Positions 33,436 through 44,236 of a stretch of 64,000 nucleotides of DNA are shown in pieces. How positions within the stretch are numbered: position 1 is the first letter of the stretch; each line of letters begins with the position of its first letter. The notes beneath the pieces were generated by a model. That model was not told the DNA's origin and ran no database searches. It saw only the letters and a list, made by a program, of their open reading frames with translations. The stretch comes from Ricinus communis (Eukaryota; Streptophyta; Magnoliopsida; Malpighiales; Euphorbiaceae), in contig NC_063263.1 of NCBI RefSeq assembly GCF_019578655.1, forward strand, positions 22,133,001 to 22,197,000, in the 5' to 3' direction. The translations under genes and the position numbers were made by a program.

Positions 33436-34570
33436 CTAACAAAACTCTAGCCTCAGAATGACAAACAAGAATAGTACCTGACACCACAGCATTTGAGGCT
33501 CGCGCATCTTGAGGAGTGAGGGTGAACACTCTAGCTTGCCCCCCATTTGTTGAGACCACAGAGCTCGACCTTGAACCCTGCCCCCAGACCGGCCTCCTGA
33601 AGATCTACCTCCAAAACTACGGCCCTGCTGGCCAACAAACTGAGATCTATCTTGAAAATGTCCCGGGGTTGCAAGAAAAGCTGGTCGGGTCGCGGACGAG
33701 CCTTCGCGGAAAAGTCGGTCGAAATAGCGAGGACACTCTCGAGCCATATGTCCCATCTCACCACACCTAAAACAGGCTCCACTGGACGTTAGGCACGGTC
33801 CCTGATATGACCTACCACACATCAGGCAAGTGCGGCCCCGGAGAACTAGTCTTCTTTGCAGCTTGTAGCAACTACGCCCACTGAAGCCACGACCGAGTCG
33901 AAATACTCGATTACTCCTCCGATTATGCCTACCCTTTCTTTGGACATGGTGACCTCTCATGCAGTGCACAGTCGATACCTGTAACTTCCACTACCATAGT
34001 ACGGCCTGACAGTGCCGGGTGACCCTCAACCACAGTTTTCTTCTTCCTACAATCGTCAGTCCCTTGACTAAACCCTCGTAGCGTCATCTCCATCTGCCTC
34101 GCCATGTCAGTAACTTCTAGGAAGCTGCTCCTCCTAGATTGAACCAAGGAAACAAACTCTGGGCCGAGCCCTGAAATGTATTTGTTGTTCTTCTGCTCCT
34201 CAGTCCCCACAGCATATGGTGCATACCTACTCAGCTGAACAAATTGCCTGGTGTACTCAGCCACAGATGATTCTCCCTTGACTAACCTTTCAAACCTCTC
34301 CCTGTACTCCTGCCTTACACTGAAAGGGATGAAGTACTCTTCGAATCTGTCTCTGAATTGCCTCCACGACAACCCATCCAGAAAAGGGCGGATATAATCT
34401 CTGAACCACTGGGATGCTATTCCCTTCAAGGAAAACCCGGCCATCTCGATGGTCCTCCTGTCAGAACAGTGCAAATCAGACGCCCTCTTTTCAACCTCAT
34501 CCAAAAAGTCCAGAGGGTCTCCAGCTGTCCCATCAAACTCCACAGGTCTTAACTTGGTATACTCAGACAT
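33436..34570 (-). pseudogene. Gypsy gag relic
   Basis: 34570-33929 encodes a retrotransposon gag domain (MSEYTKLRPVEFDGTAGDPL, then SQWFRDYIRPFLDGLSWRQF and a YTRQFVQLSRYAPY block). After frameshifts it continues to a CCHC nucleocapsid knuckle (CFRCGEMGHMARECP, about 33720-33765) and an Arg/Gly-rich stretch. Upstream, 34984-34622 is open and may contain an N-terminal part (RRGRPRATPNRIVARLG) in another frame. The disrupted frame means no complete Gag is made. Confidence 0.85.
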
Positions 34571-35040
34571 AGGGACATCGTCCGGATTCCTATCTAGGAC
34601 CCACTAGCACGACTTCACCGCTCAGGACCTGCTCTTCTCTTGAAAGGCTAGCAATGCTCTAAAGCCCTCTGCATCCCGGTCATCCGGACACAAAAGCCTC
34701 CTTTGGAATTTCACTGCCGGCACCATGTACCTCCCGAGCCTCGCCACGATCCGGTTGGGCGTTGCTCGAGGCCTACCTCGCCGGTACCATGGGTCGGGTC
34801 CAGGGAGGAGCCGTCCGAGCAGAAAACTCATCTTCGCCTTCACGGGCCGATCTTTGCAGTACGGTCGCTCGGGTTCTCGGCATTGGCAAGAGCCGAAAAT
34901 GAACAACAAGCTATTAACCCAACAGACTACTGTAACGATAGCGCGGATACTAGAATCAACGACACATGCAAGGGACATACTCAATTTATCCTAGTTTCGC
35001 GGTAGTTTAGAAAGCTAACCTAGGTCGAAGGAAAAACTAA

Positions 35041-35058
35041 TCCTAAGCTCCGATACCA
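35041..35058 (-). other. Primer-binding site of the Gypsy element
   Basis: Just inside the 5' LTR, read on the minus strand, TTGGTATCGGAGCTTAGG resembles the initiator tRNA-Met complement (TGGTATCAGAGC) used by plant Ty3/Gypsy elements, with one mismatch in the core. It starts four bases after the LTR end. Confidence 0.7.
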
Positions 35059-35062
35059 ACTT

Positions 35063-37044
35063 TGTCATGACCCACTTTGGGGGCCCGTGGCCCAGCACTA
35101 GGGAATGGGTAGGCTTAAGGCCACCGAAACCCGTAGTAAGCCTTACCAACCCGTAAATCCATATATACAATTAACCAAATATAAAGTAGTCATAATTGTC
35201 TTGCATAATACATCATCATACTACCAGCGGGAGTCGGAATAGTTATATAAATTTTAAAATTTCCTCTGCGGATACTCCCAGAGTAAAAATGACAAGTATA
35301 TAAGTACAAGATAATTACAAAAGTCCAAGAAGAAGAAGTCGGACTGTCGAGATGTGCGATGGCGAAGGTCTTTAACTATCACCTGAAAAAAATTACAAGC
35401 GGGGTATGGGTCTAGAGTGAGATAAAATCAAATAATCTAGAGACTATTGCAGTCTTCACAGGAAATATTAATTATTTGAGTCCATATATCAAACCCTGAA
35501 CATAAACAGAAATCATGATGTCATCATACCATAATGAAATAAATAAATAAATAAATAAATAAAAAATATCTTTGTTTCTTTTCTTTTCGGGACGAGTGGC
35601 TCGGTAGAACCCTAAACCCCAAATTCTAGTAGCCTTTCGGCTCTCTTAATCCAACAGTGCAAGCCCGGAGAGCAAGCTCGATCAGGGTCCTTACCTCCAG
35701 CCTGAACACTTGAATTCCAAATAAGCCGGCGCCCAGAGAGCATTGCTCGATCAGGGACCTTAACTCCGGCAATCAACTGAACTCAGCCTAGAGAGCAAGC
35801 TCGATCAGGGCAGACAAATTCATAATAACCTTATATCCATGATCATTCTTAGGTGCGGATCTGATGTAACCCGTCGGTGGCATGTTCTACAAGCCTCATT
35901 TCCCAATTCGCAATCATCACATATAATAAATATTATTATCCGATGAACTCAACCAACACATATCGGAAATAAAGATTAAAGATTTAAGGTAAAACAACGT
36001 GAAATTTGTGAGGGAAAAATAATAACGTTTATCTTATTATAACATACTAATAATAATATTTATATTATTTCAAATATTAATAATCAAGTGAAATCATTTA
36101 TTTTGCGATACTAATAATCATATTATGCATGAACTTTCAAAATAGCATATTAAATCGGACTTAGCAATAGTGCAATGATTAAATGACTTTAACTCATCGA
36201 TCTAGCGTTCGCGATCTTCGCCTCGGGTGGAGCTGGCGGGAAGGCTGAATTATCTAATAACAAAAGACATACAATTAATAGACATTCGAAATTTTTCCTA
36301 AACTTAGACCCTACAAGGTCATTTTAGAATTAAATTGGACTCGAGGATTACATCGAAAATTTGTGAAACCTCCTAAATTACGGATATTTACCCCCCGTAA
36401 AACGGGTCCGGGACTGCCAAAAACATATCGGACATGCTTTGGAATTTAATAACAGGAGGCCACAAGAATCGCACTAATATTTTCCGACTCCAAAACACCA
36501 CAACCCAAACAATTTAATTTGATTTATTTTTAACTACCCAACACAAGCAATTAATAGCCACAATAACTTTCTAATATTATAACAAAATTTTCGAGTCTAA
36601 TAAAATTATACGAGTTAAAAATTAAAATATTCAGCGTCGAGAAAACAGGGGTGGGTCCGGAGCGCCTCTGTGAAGCTCAAGTTGCGGGAGTCGGGAAGTA
36701 CAAGAGTTTTGAAGTGGCGGTCGGGGCCGAAAAGTCGCTGCTCACGCGACACTTTCCAAGGCTGCCGGCAAGGATTTTCCGACGGAGGAGGGTTGCTTCC
36801 GGGGTTTTGGGGGTGAGGAACTCGTTTCCGATGTCGGATCGCCGAAAACACACGAAGCGAGAAATTTCTTGACAACGCCCGACGGAAAGGAGGAAAGGGA
36901 AGGAGGCAGGCGGCAGGAAGGGAGGAAGGCGGCGGCTGCGGCGGGGAAGAGTGGGCTGCTAGCGGGAAGAGAAGAAAATGGGGGGAAGGGGAGAGGAAGA
37001 GGGAGGAAGGAAAGAGAGAGAGGGAGGAGAAAAAAGAGATTTTT

Positions 37045-37081
<37 letters not shown>

Positions 37082-37108
37082 ATTATTATTACAACTAAGG
37101 GTGTTACA
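35063..37108 (-). repeat. 5' LTR of the Gypsy element (2046 bp)
   Basis: Starts TGTCATGACCCACTTTGG and ends GGGTGTTACA on the plus strand. It matches the truncated LTR at 30527 and, more distantly, the solo LTRs at 23512 and 53691. It contains the GGCGCCCAGAGAGC repeats (35655-35820), a GC-rich part (36630-37020) and an (AT)n run at 37050-37079. Confidence 0.9.
37050..37079. repeat. (AT)n microsatellite in the LTR
   Basis: About 15 perfect AT dinucleotides, directly after a run of T. Confidence 0.95.
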
Positions 37109-37500
37109 GTTTGTGGGTGGATGGCAACGCTGAAGTTGGTGTTTCAAGTCTTTGTAATAAAATAAACAGTTGTTTAGTGGGACTTCACCATTGGAATAGA
37201 AAATAATTTGGCAATGTAAGGCTTAATATTGATATAAAACGACGAAGGTTGATTAATATCTAAAAAAGGCAGCCCACTCATGACGTTATCGTGCAAGGTA
37301 AACAGATTGAGTCCGAAATTGTTGACCTTTCACAGAGTGAAGGTGTGATGTGGATGCAACGTTCCAAGGCTCTTTGGCCGAAGGAGGGAGATCGCAATAC
37401 ATGTTTCTTTCATAGGAAAGCTTCCCAAAGGAGAGCTAGGAATAAAATTCATTGGTTATCTGATGATGTGGGGAATATAGTTGGGGATTTTTCTTAATTT
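37109..37500 (+). mobile_element. LINE fragment, second copy, right part
   Basis: Continues the LINE after the Gypsy insertion. The open stretch 37291-37497 encodes QGKQIESEIVDLSQSEGVMW, then QRSKALWPKEGDRNTCFFHR and KASQRRARNKIHWL, the linker just before the reverse transcriptase of plant L1-type elements. It ends near 37497, so no RT core is present. Confidence 0.87.
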
Positions 37501-37630
37501 ACTGTATTTGGAAAAAAATTATTATTGTAGGGTAGAAACAATCAAAATTCTGAATTTAGAGTAATTTTAGAAATAAATCTATTTTTAGGATATTTTTAAA
37601 AGTCAAAAAAATAATTTTGGTCATGTCCGC

Positions 37631-37839
37631 TAGGGCTGAGTACGGATCAGTACAATTCGGTTATTTATAAATCACCAGTACCATACCAAACCTCGGTTAT
37701 TTTAAAATTGAAGGTACCAGTACCATACCAAACATAAAAGGATCCAATACCGTATTGTACTAATTTTACGGTTCAATACAGTTCGATTCGGTGCTATTTT
37801 CGGTTTTAAAATATTTAAAAAATATAACTTTAATCAAAG
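37631..37839. mobile_element. Single end of the hAT element, second copy
   Basis: Paralogue of 12789-12997; begins TAGGGCTGAGTACGGATC and carries the same subterminal motifs. No second end. Confidence 0.75.
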
Positions 37840-37849
37840 GTTCGGTACT

Positions 37850-40800
37850 AATTAATAATTGTATACAAGAGATCGTTTGAAAAGGAGGTTTAAGGACAAA
37901 TAATAAAAAATATAAAGTCCTTAGAACATATTTATGTTATCCAAATGAACAAAGTATTCTTGATTGTCTATGTAATAACTATGAAGGTAGAGGGACTTAT
38001 AGAATACTTGTTAAAGAATTTATTAAAGAGTATGTGAATTAGGTAGCACGGAAGACATCTAATTATTCTATTGGCAAGTGAAATATGTCATGATACCCTA
38101 TATCAAAGGTTGCCCGAGAAAAATAAGGATAGATTAGAAAAAATCAATTCCTGTCCATAGAATGGATTTGTAATCGTTATCATGTTTATGTTAATAAAGT
38201 ATGTTATGTTTGAAATAATTTATATTTGATACATATTTGAAAGCGTAGTTAAATTCATAAAAAATTACATGACGCATATTTATTGAGGTGGTGATATCAT
38301 TTATACTCCAACAGGTGCGTGTTTTGTTAATGAATATGAAAAAGTGTTGATGCTTTATTAAGAGCTAAATTTTATTGTATTGTTATGTAACTCACTCGCA
38401 ATGCGAAAAATTACTAAAATTTTATTTAGAGTATTATATTTTAAATATGGTGGGAATTTTATATTTACAACATGTCAAATTTGGATGGAAGATGATATTG
38501 CGATTATCCATCATACTGCTAATCAATTTTCAAGGTTGTAATTTGTGGAGTTATTTTTCAAATATAACGATGGCGGATATACAAAATAAGTAGTACAACC
38601 AGGTGAACCTCCACGCCGTAATCTTAGTGAAATGGGTGGTTGTAGTCAAATCTAACGCTGGGAATAATAACGAGGATGAGGACATTGATGACGATTCAGA
38701 TGATGATGAAAATTCTAAGACTGAATGTAACGCGATTAATGAGGAGGATGAGGATGGTGGTAGTTATGAAAATGAAATAGTAGATGAGGACGATGAAGAA
38801 AACTACTACGATGAGGACGAAGAAGATGATGACAATATGACAATAGTATTGTATGACCATATTGGTACAAGTTCACAAAGCTTCAAAAGTATGAGTAAAC
38901 AAATGTATCTAAACTGGTTTAAAAGCGTCAATATACAAGAGGCGACTCTCCCTCACGATGGATCAGATGCAGATGGTGTGCTGTGGGATCCGTCATTTAA
39001 ATTTTATACTGGCATGTTTTTTGAATCAAGAGATGCGGTAAAAGCAGTTGCAAAAATATACTCAATGGGAGTACACTGACAATTTCAAAGTTTAGAGAAG
39101 AACAACACCATTACAATAATTTGCAATTGTTCGGAAAGCTGCTCATGGAGATTACGTGCAATAGCAAAGAAAGTAAGTGGATTTTGGGAGATTACTAGAT
39201 ATAAATGGCCCACACACATGTAGTGCCCCAGCTAAATCACAAGATCATAGAAATTTTGACTCATATTTGATATTAGGATATATTCAAAATATGTTAGTCG
39301 AACAGCCAGATATTAAGGTGAAAGTTATACTAGCACATTTGGTAAAAAGATTTAGTATAACGGCAACATATAAGAAAGTATGGAAAGCAAAGCAAAAGGT
39401 TATTGCTAATGCTTTCGGAGACTGGAATGAGTCATAAAAGAAACTCTGTGACTTCATGCACTTTTTCTGACTTTTCGCATCCATTAAAATTATTACTTTA
39501 TTTATAACATTAAAAAAATTATGACTATAGGCGAATGACCGGAATTGAACCCGCGCATGGTGGATTCACAATCCACTGCCTTGATCCACTTGGCTACATT
39601 CGCCCCTAATCCTATAACTCTATTTAAAAATAAATATTCGATTAAATATTAGAAGTAATTAAATATTAGAAGTAGAAGGGTTTCATTTCTAGCATTTAAA
39701 TTTCAATTTTATCTCTCTTAAAAGATTTTATAAGATACAAATACAAGATGTGCAAATAAAAATCGGGCAAATCTTCACTCGGAGTAGAGCACAAACCTAA
39801 AAGAATTGAAGAAACCCATTCAGGAACAAGATAATGTCGTCGTGATTTGAGTTGAATCTCGATGAAAAAATACATCTCAGTGACCTTGAATAAAAGGTCT
39901 GTATGGGACATTGAAAGTAAGGAGCATTGCATGAATAATCGACTAATTCGTAGTGTCAAACAGTTTAAGAGGATCTTTTGGTCATACAAGCCCTGCATTG
40001 AAGGATTCAAGCACTGTAAGCCTGTATTCTATATTGACGGTACATTCTTGTTTGGAAAATACAAGAGCGTATTACTTACTACTGAAGTAATATATGGTAA
40101 TAACAAGATATTACCAATTGCCTTTGCTATTGTTGAAAAGGAAAGCAAGGATAACTGGGAGTATTTCATGATGATGGTTCGATATCATATATGTGATGAT
40201 CGAGATGATATTTGAGTCATTTCGAATCGCCATATTAGTATAAAACATGCAATGTCACATTAGTTGTAGCGTGAAAATCTGCATCGATATTGCCAGCAAC
40301 TGCAACACAAAATCCAAGAATCTGGGAATAAAACAATTGTTGAGAAATCAGGTACATAATATATTATTGTAATTTTCTATGATGAGATTAATATATTCTA
40401 TCTTTTTAGTCATAATAGTATTTCTGTAATCGCAGTTTGACTTATGGAAAGGTTGCAAACATCAAAAGAGAAAATTTAAGAGGTGAATGGAAAAAAATTA
40501 AAGCTAGGCATCCAAAGACAGCTATATGGCTTGATAGTATACCAAAGAAAAAATGGACGTTGTCATTTGATGAAGACCATCGACAATGATGTTATGACAA
40601 CTAACTATACTGAATCTTTAAACTCTACTTTAAGACCTATAAGGGGAATGCCTATAACAACTATGATGCATGGGCTGTTTCTAAAGTTGCTCAACATGTT
40701 TAATAAGCACCAAATAAAGTATACTGATGCAATTGCTGAATATTGGAGCATCATGTGTAGAAGGCAAATGGACATCAAGTTAGAACCTTTAATAGGGAGA

Positions 40801-41232
40801 CTAGTATGTGCTCGATTACTACTGTATATAATGATGCAAAGAAAAGGCAGACATAATCAAACGGTTAACCTAGTATAACAAACCTATACATGCGGAAAAT
40901 TTAAACAAAGTCAAATACCGTGCTCAAATGCATTTGCTGCATGCATAAAACTTGGAATTGATTACATAATGTTCATTGAAAAGTGGTACAATCTACAAGA
41001 GGCACTTCAATGTTGATCTATCAATTTTGTACACCTTGGACATCAAGATTACTGGCAAAAATTCACTGAACTCCCTTTAGTGCCTAACCCTGAATGGAAG
41101 CGAAAGAAAGGGAGACAAAAAAAAAAGGATTTAGAATGAAATGGATTGGAAAAATATAGAAGATGCAAGAACCAATTTTTGTAGCAAATGGGGTCAAACT
41201 AGGCATAATGCTAGAACATGTCGTACATCTTA
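37850..41232 (+). pseudogene. MULE transposase relic, copy 3 (most complete)
   Basis: Contains all parts in order: poorly preserved N-terminal region (37850-38590); acidic tract and MuDR-type domain (38603-39079); NGPHTC...KAKQKVIANAFGDW (39177-39437); insert with tRNA-His; core 39862-40215 (FKRIFWSYKPCIEGFKHCKP, then YIDGTFLFGKY, KILPIAFAIVEKES, WEYFMMMVR); and 40483-40878 (TNYTESLNSTLRPIRGMP, a typical MULE block). SWIM-like C..C near 40890-40955 and a zinc knuckle near 41180-41230 (its first Cys pair altered, here WGQTRHNARTC) end it. The TGA at 40213-40215 and Asn at 40225-40227 in place of the second catalytic Asp are shared with copies 1 and 2. No terminal inverted repeats or 9 bp target duplications were found. 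Confidence 0.87.
39530..39604 (-). tRNA. trnH: tRNA-His (GUG) organellar-type sequence inside MULE copy 3, with T-stem mismatch
   Basis: Same 75 nt tRNA-His sequence as at 14687, at the same place in the MULE (constant offset 24843). One base differs in the T-stem (ATGACCGGAATTG on the plus strand against ATGACGGGAATTG), which breaks a stem pair. It is therefore probably a decaying copy. Confidence 0.85.
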
Positions 41233-41387
41233 ATTTATTTACTAGTTTTTTAAGTATTGCTATATTATTTTATATATTTTACTTTGTATTGGTAAGATAA
41301 TTTTATATTTTTATCACTGAATATTTAGGCCACATTATTGTTGTAATCAATTACTAGGTTATATTTCTATAATGAAATGAAAGAAGG

Positions 41388-42380
41388 ATGAAGGAAGTAG
41401 CACTAGTAAACAAGAGTTTCATACTGTGGTTGTGGTTTGATAAATATACAGATCTTGGTGGCAATGTTTGGTATGGTAAGAAGAGATCATTTGTAAATCA
41501 ACAAACTCATGCAACATTGAATCAGAGTTGTGCAAATCATATTTTTGTAGGTCGTCACACAACTAACTTGAAAGAGCTTGGTAATGTGATTGTTAGTTAA
41601 GAATTAAAATGGAGTAAACTTTGTTAAATAAGGTGTAGGATAGAGGGATATTGCGGATATCATGATCTACCAATACCACGAGCTATTTTAGCAACGTTAC
41701 CTAGACATACTTCAGAAGAAGTTAGAGTTGTGATGGAACAACTAAGGAGGGAGATTAACCTAATGAATTATCGATTAAAACAATACCACAATAAGCATGA
41801 TCCATTTAGGATGGAACTTCCAATTACTATTGCAATACCTTTAGATGAAGAGGGTGTTTTAAATTATAGTGATACTGATGACAATAACTTTATCAAATAT
41901 CTTCCTTCATGTTTACCCAAATATTGTTAAAGGATATTTTATTTAATATTCTAACAATGTTAATAATTTTACTAGTAGGTAGCATGACCAATGTGTACAT
42001 CTTGGTGACATATCTAGAGGAACTGGATGTCATTGAGCACTAGATGATGCTTTTTTATATCCAATGGATCTAGAAAAGTATAATAGTAAGGAGGTACGCA
42101 ATCAACTAATGAACGAGTGGGAATTTAGATTACGTCAATCGTAAATTCTATGTGAAGAAGCATTGGAACTTCAAATAAGAGTACCGCGTGCGATTGCTAT
42201 TAATATAAGTTGATCTACTATCTTTGAACTCCACACTGCTTTATATCGCATTAGGAAAGAGAATAATCAAATTAAAATTCCTCTTAATAGAGAGTATTTT
42301 CGTCAGCGAGTAATAAGGCCATTGAAGATGGGGATCACCAACAAGCTAGAATATTTAGAGCTTTATAAAATTCACATGAT
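41388..42380 (+). pseudogene. Unrecognised coding remnant between MULE and PMD, copy 3
   Basis: Equivalent to 1379-2345: open segments 41388-41600 and 41730-41930, then broken text with the second PRAIAIN-plus-helix motif near 42180-42310. At 42380 the sequence meets a deletion with a 24-base filler (42381-42404). Confidence 0.4.
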
Positions 42381-42885
42381 ACTATCTTTGAACTCCACAC
42401 TGCTCTAAAGTTCCATTCACGACACAAACCAGCATAATACTCTTTCGGATCTATATATTCTCAAAATGATATTGCTCATCAAATTGCGATAGAACCCAAA
42501 CTCTTTCAGTTTTTCTATAACCTGACGAACCACCCATACTCAAATTCAATATGATATTTAGGATTTGGTTGCAATATGGTTTTATACTATTGAAAAGGAA
42601 TCCATAAAGAGAATAATACAGTCATAAATTTAATGTGACTTCTTTAAATTATTATCGAAAAGAAATCCATAAGGACAATAATATAGGCATGAATGTCATG
42701 TGAACTTTTGTAAATATATCATAGAAAAGGAATCCATAAGGACAATAATGTATTATATGAAATAAATCTATTGCGTAGTCATATCAAATAATTTATATAT
42801 AGTGAAGTCATCATAGTGATGTGTAGTCTTGTCAAACTAATAGTTACGCATCAGTGAATGTGATATTTTTTTGTTGGTATTGTAG

Positions 42886-44230
42886 GTATGGCAGCTCATC
42901 AACATGATTACATCAAGCTTGGTCTGCTCGATCCATCATTATTATATTTACAGGCACAACACAGGTCACAAGCCATATGGCTCGATGAGGTATACATTAA
43001 AATATACATACGGTGACTTTTAATATTATTTTCATGAATTCTTTTTTTATATAACTTTATCTTTTAACTATACAAGTTGAGGATGAGGTGCTAGCTGTAG
43101 ACGTAACAATAAAGTTACACATAAATTAAATGATGGACCTGAGCTTAACGACCGTTTACAGGATATACTCAAACAAACGGCTTTATATGGATTAGTCCAG
43201 TTGGAATTTTTTCAATTAGATTGGCACCTAATAACAGCACCTGTAGAGAGATAGAGGCTGGAAACTCATACCTTCCATCTCCTAGATGAGGAATGTACTA
43301 TAATATTGCAAGATGTAACCATTTTAACTAGATTTTCTATTGACGGTTATGCATTGATTGGGTCTAATAGATATGATTGGCCTGCATAATGTGAGAGACT
43401 GCTTGGGTTGCGCCCAACTGCAAAGTCAATTAAAGGGTCACGGCTTCGACTGTCATGGATTCGCGCTAACTTTGGCAATATACCATATGAAGCTAATGAG
43501 GAAACAGTTCATTGTCATGCTAGGGCTTACATCTTACAGCTCATTTTGGGGACCCTATTTTGAGATAAAAGTATCGGACGAGTATCATTAGTCTACTTAC
43601 TATATTTAGAAAATATTGGGACTATTCATCAATACAGTTGGGGAGGTGCATGTTTGACATTTTTGTACAAAGAGTTGTGTACTGTATCAAGATATCCTCT
43701 TGTTTCATAACTTGGGGGTGCACTCTTTCTATTGCAATTATAGGCATGGAAGAGATTTCCATTCATTGCACCAATATTGCATCACCCCCAATTTAACTTT
43801 ACTCATTTTTAAATTGTGTACCCAATTATTTATATACATATTTGATAATTCTACCTACATAATAAAATCTAGATGGATCGGTGATCACATAGTTCATAGA
43901 GTAGCCATACATGTGATCCATGAGATCCGATTTAGGTTTAATGTATCTCGCAGAGATGAGGTGTGTTCAAACTTATAGTCTTGCATTCCTACAATATTTA
44001 AGTATATTTGTATTGTGTATTTGATTATAAATTATCTTTTTAACATTCCATCTTTCTTAATAGATTATATGGGAGCCATACACACATGAGGTCATTAGGG
44101 CCTTCTAGCTGACTGCTTACATGGTCATGATATATGGCGAGCTGTAATACTGCTAATATGTATTCATATCGTCAAATGGCACCAACATAATAAAGTTTTA
44201 AGGCAATATTGGTTTAAAACAATCAATCTC
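42886..44230 (+). pseudogene. Plant mobile domain (PMD, MAIN-like) gene relic, copy 3, without hAT
   Basis: PMD pieces in order without a transposon: MAAHQHDYIKLGLLDPSLLY (42888), intron near 42990-43075, ETHTFHLLDEECTIILQ (43262-43315), FSIDGYALIGSNRYDWPA (43335-43385), the RLRLSW.RANFGNIPYE block (43440-43500), HCHARAYILQLILGTLF (43512-43560), YSWGGACLTFLYKELC (43635-43680), and an AWKRFPFIAP-like block (43745-43775). The C-terminal DIWRAVILLICIHIVKWHQH and NKVLRQYWFKT block (44124-44220) ends it. This is the pre-insertion form of the locus for the hAT. Stops (for example in the GGALFLLQL.AW block) and shifts remain, so it is not translatable as a whole. Confidence 0.83.
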
Positions 44231-44236
44231 TAATTT

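Larger units (their letters stand above)
30527..37108 (-). mobile_element. Ty3/Gypsy LTR retrotransposon, 6.6 kb, internally deleted
   Basis: Bounded by TG...CA ends and a perfect 5 bp target duplication GTTTG (30522-30526 and 37109-37113). The empty site exists at 12263-12270 in the paralogous LINE copy. Read on the minus strand the order is 5' LTR (37108-35063), primer-binding site, gag, protease, reverse transcriptase, RNase H, start of integrase, then a truncated 3' LTR (31297-30527). The protease-RT-RNase H-integrase order defines Ty3/Gypsy. One deletion removes the C-terminal part of integrase, the polypurine tract and the first ~1.3 kb of the 3' LTR. Frameshifts elsewhere make it non-autonomous. 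Any chromodomain would lie in the deleted part, so the lineage is open. Confidence 0.93.

Noticed and set aside
37050..37147. AT run and poly-T/poly-purine stretch as a possible regulatory element.
   Set aside because: Simple repeat at the LTR edge, with nothing pointing to function.
1..44230. The MULE relics as functional domesticated transposases.
   Set aside because: Shared stop codon, substituted catalytic Asp, many frameshifts and deletions in every copy.
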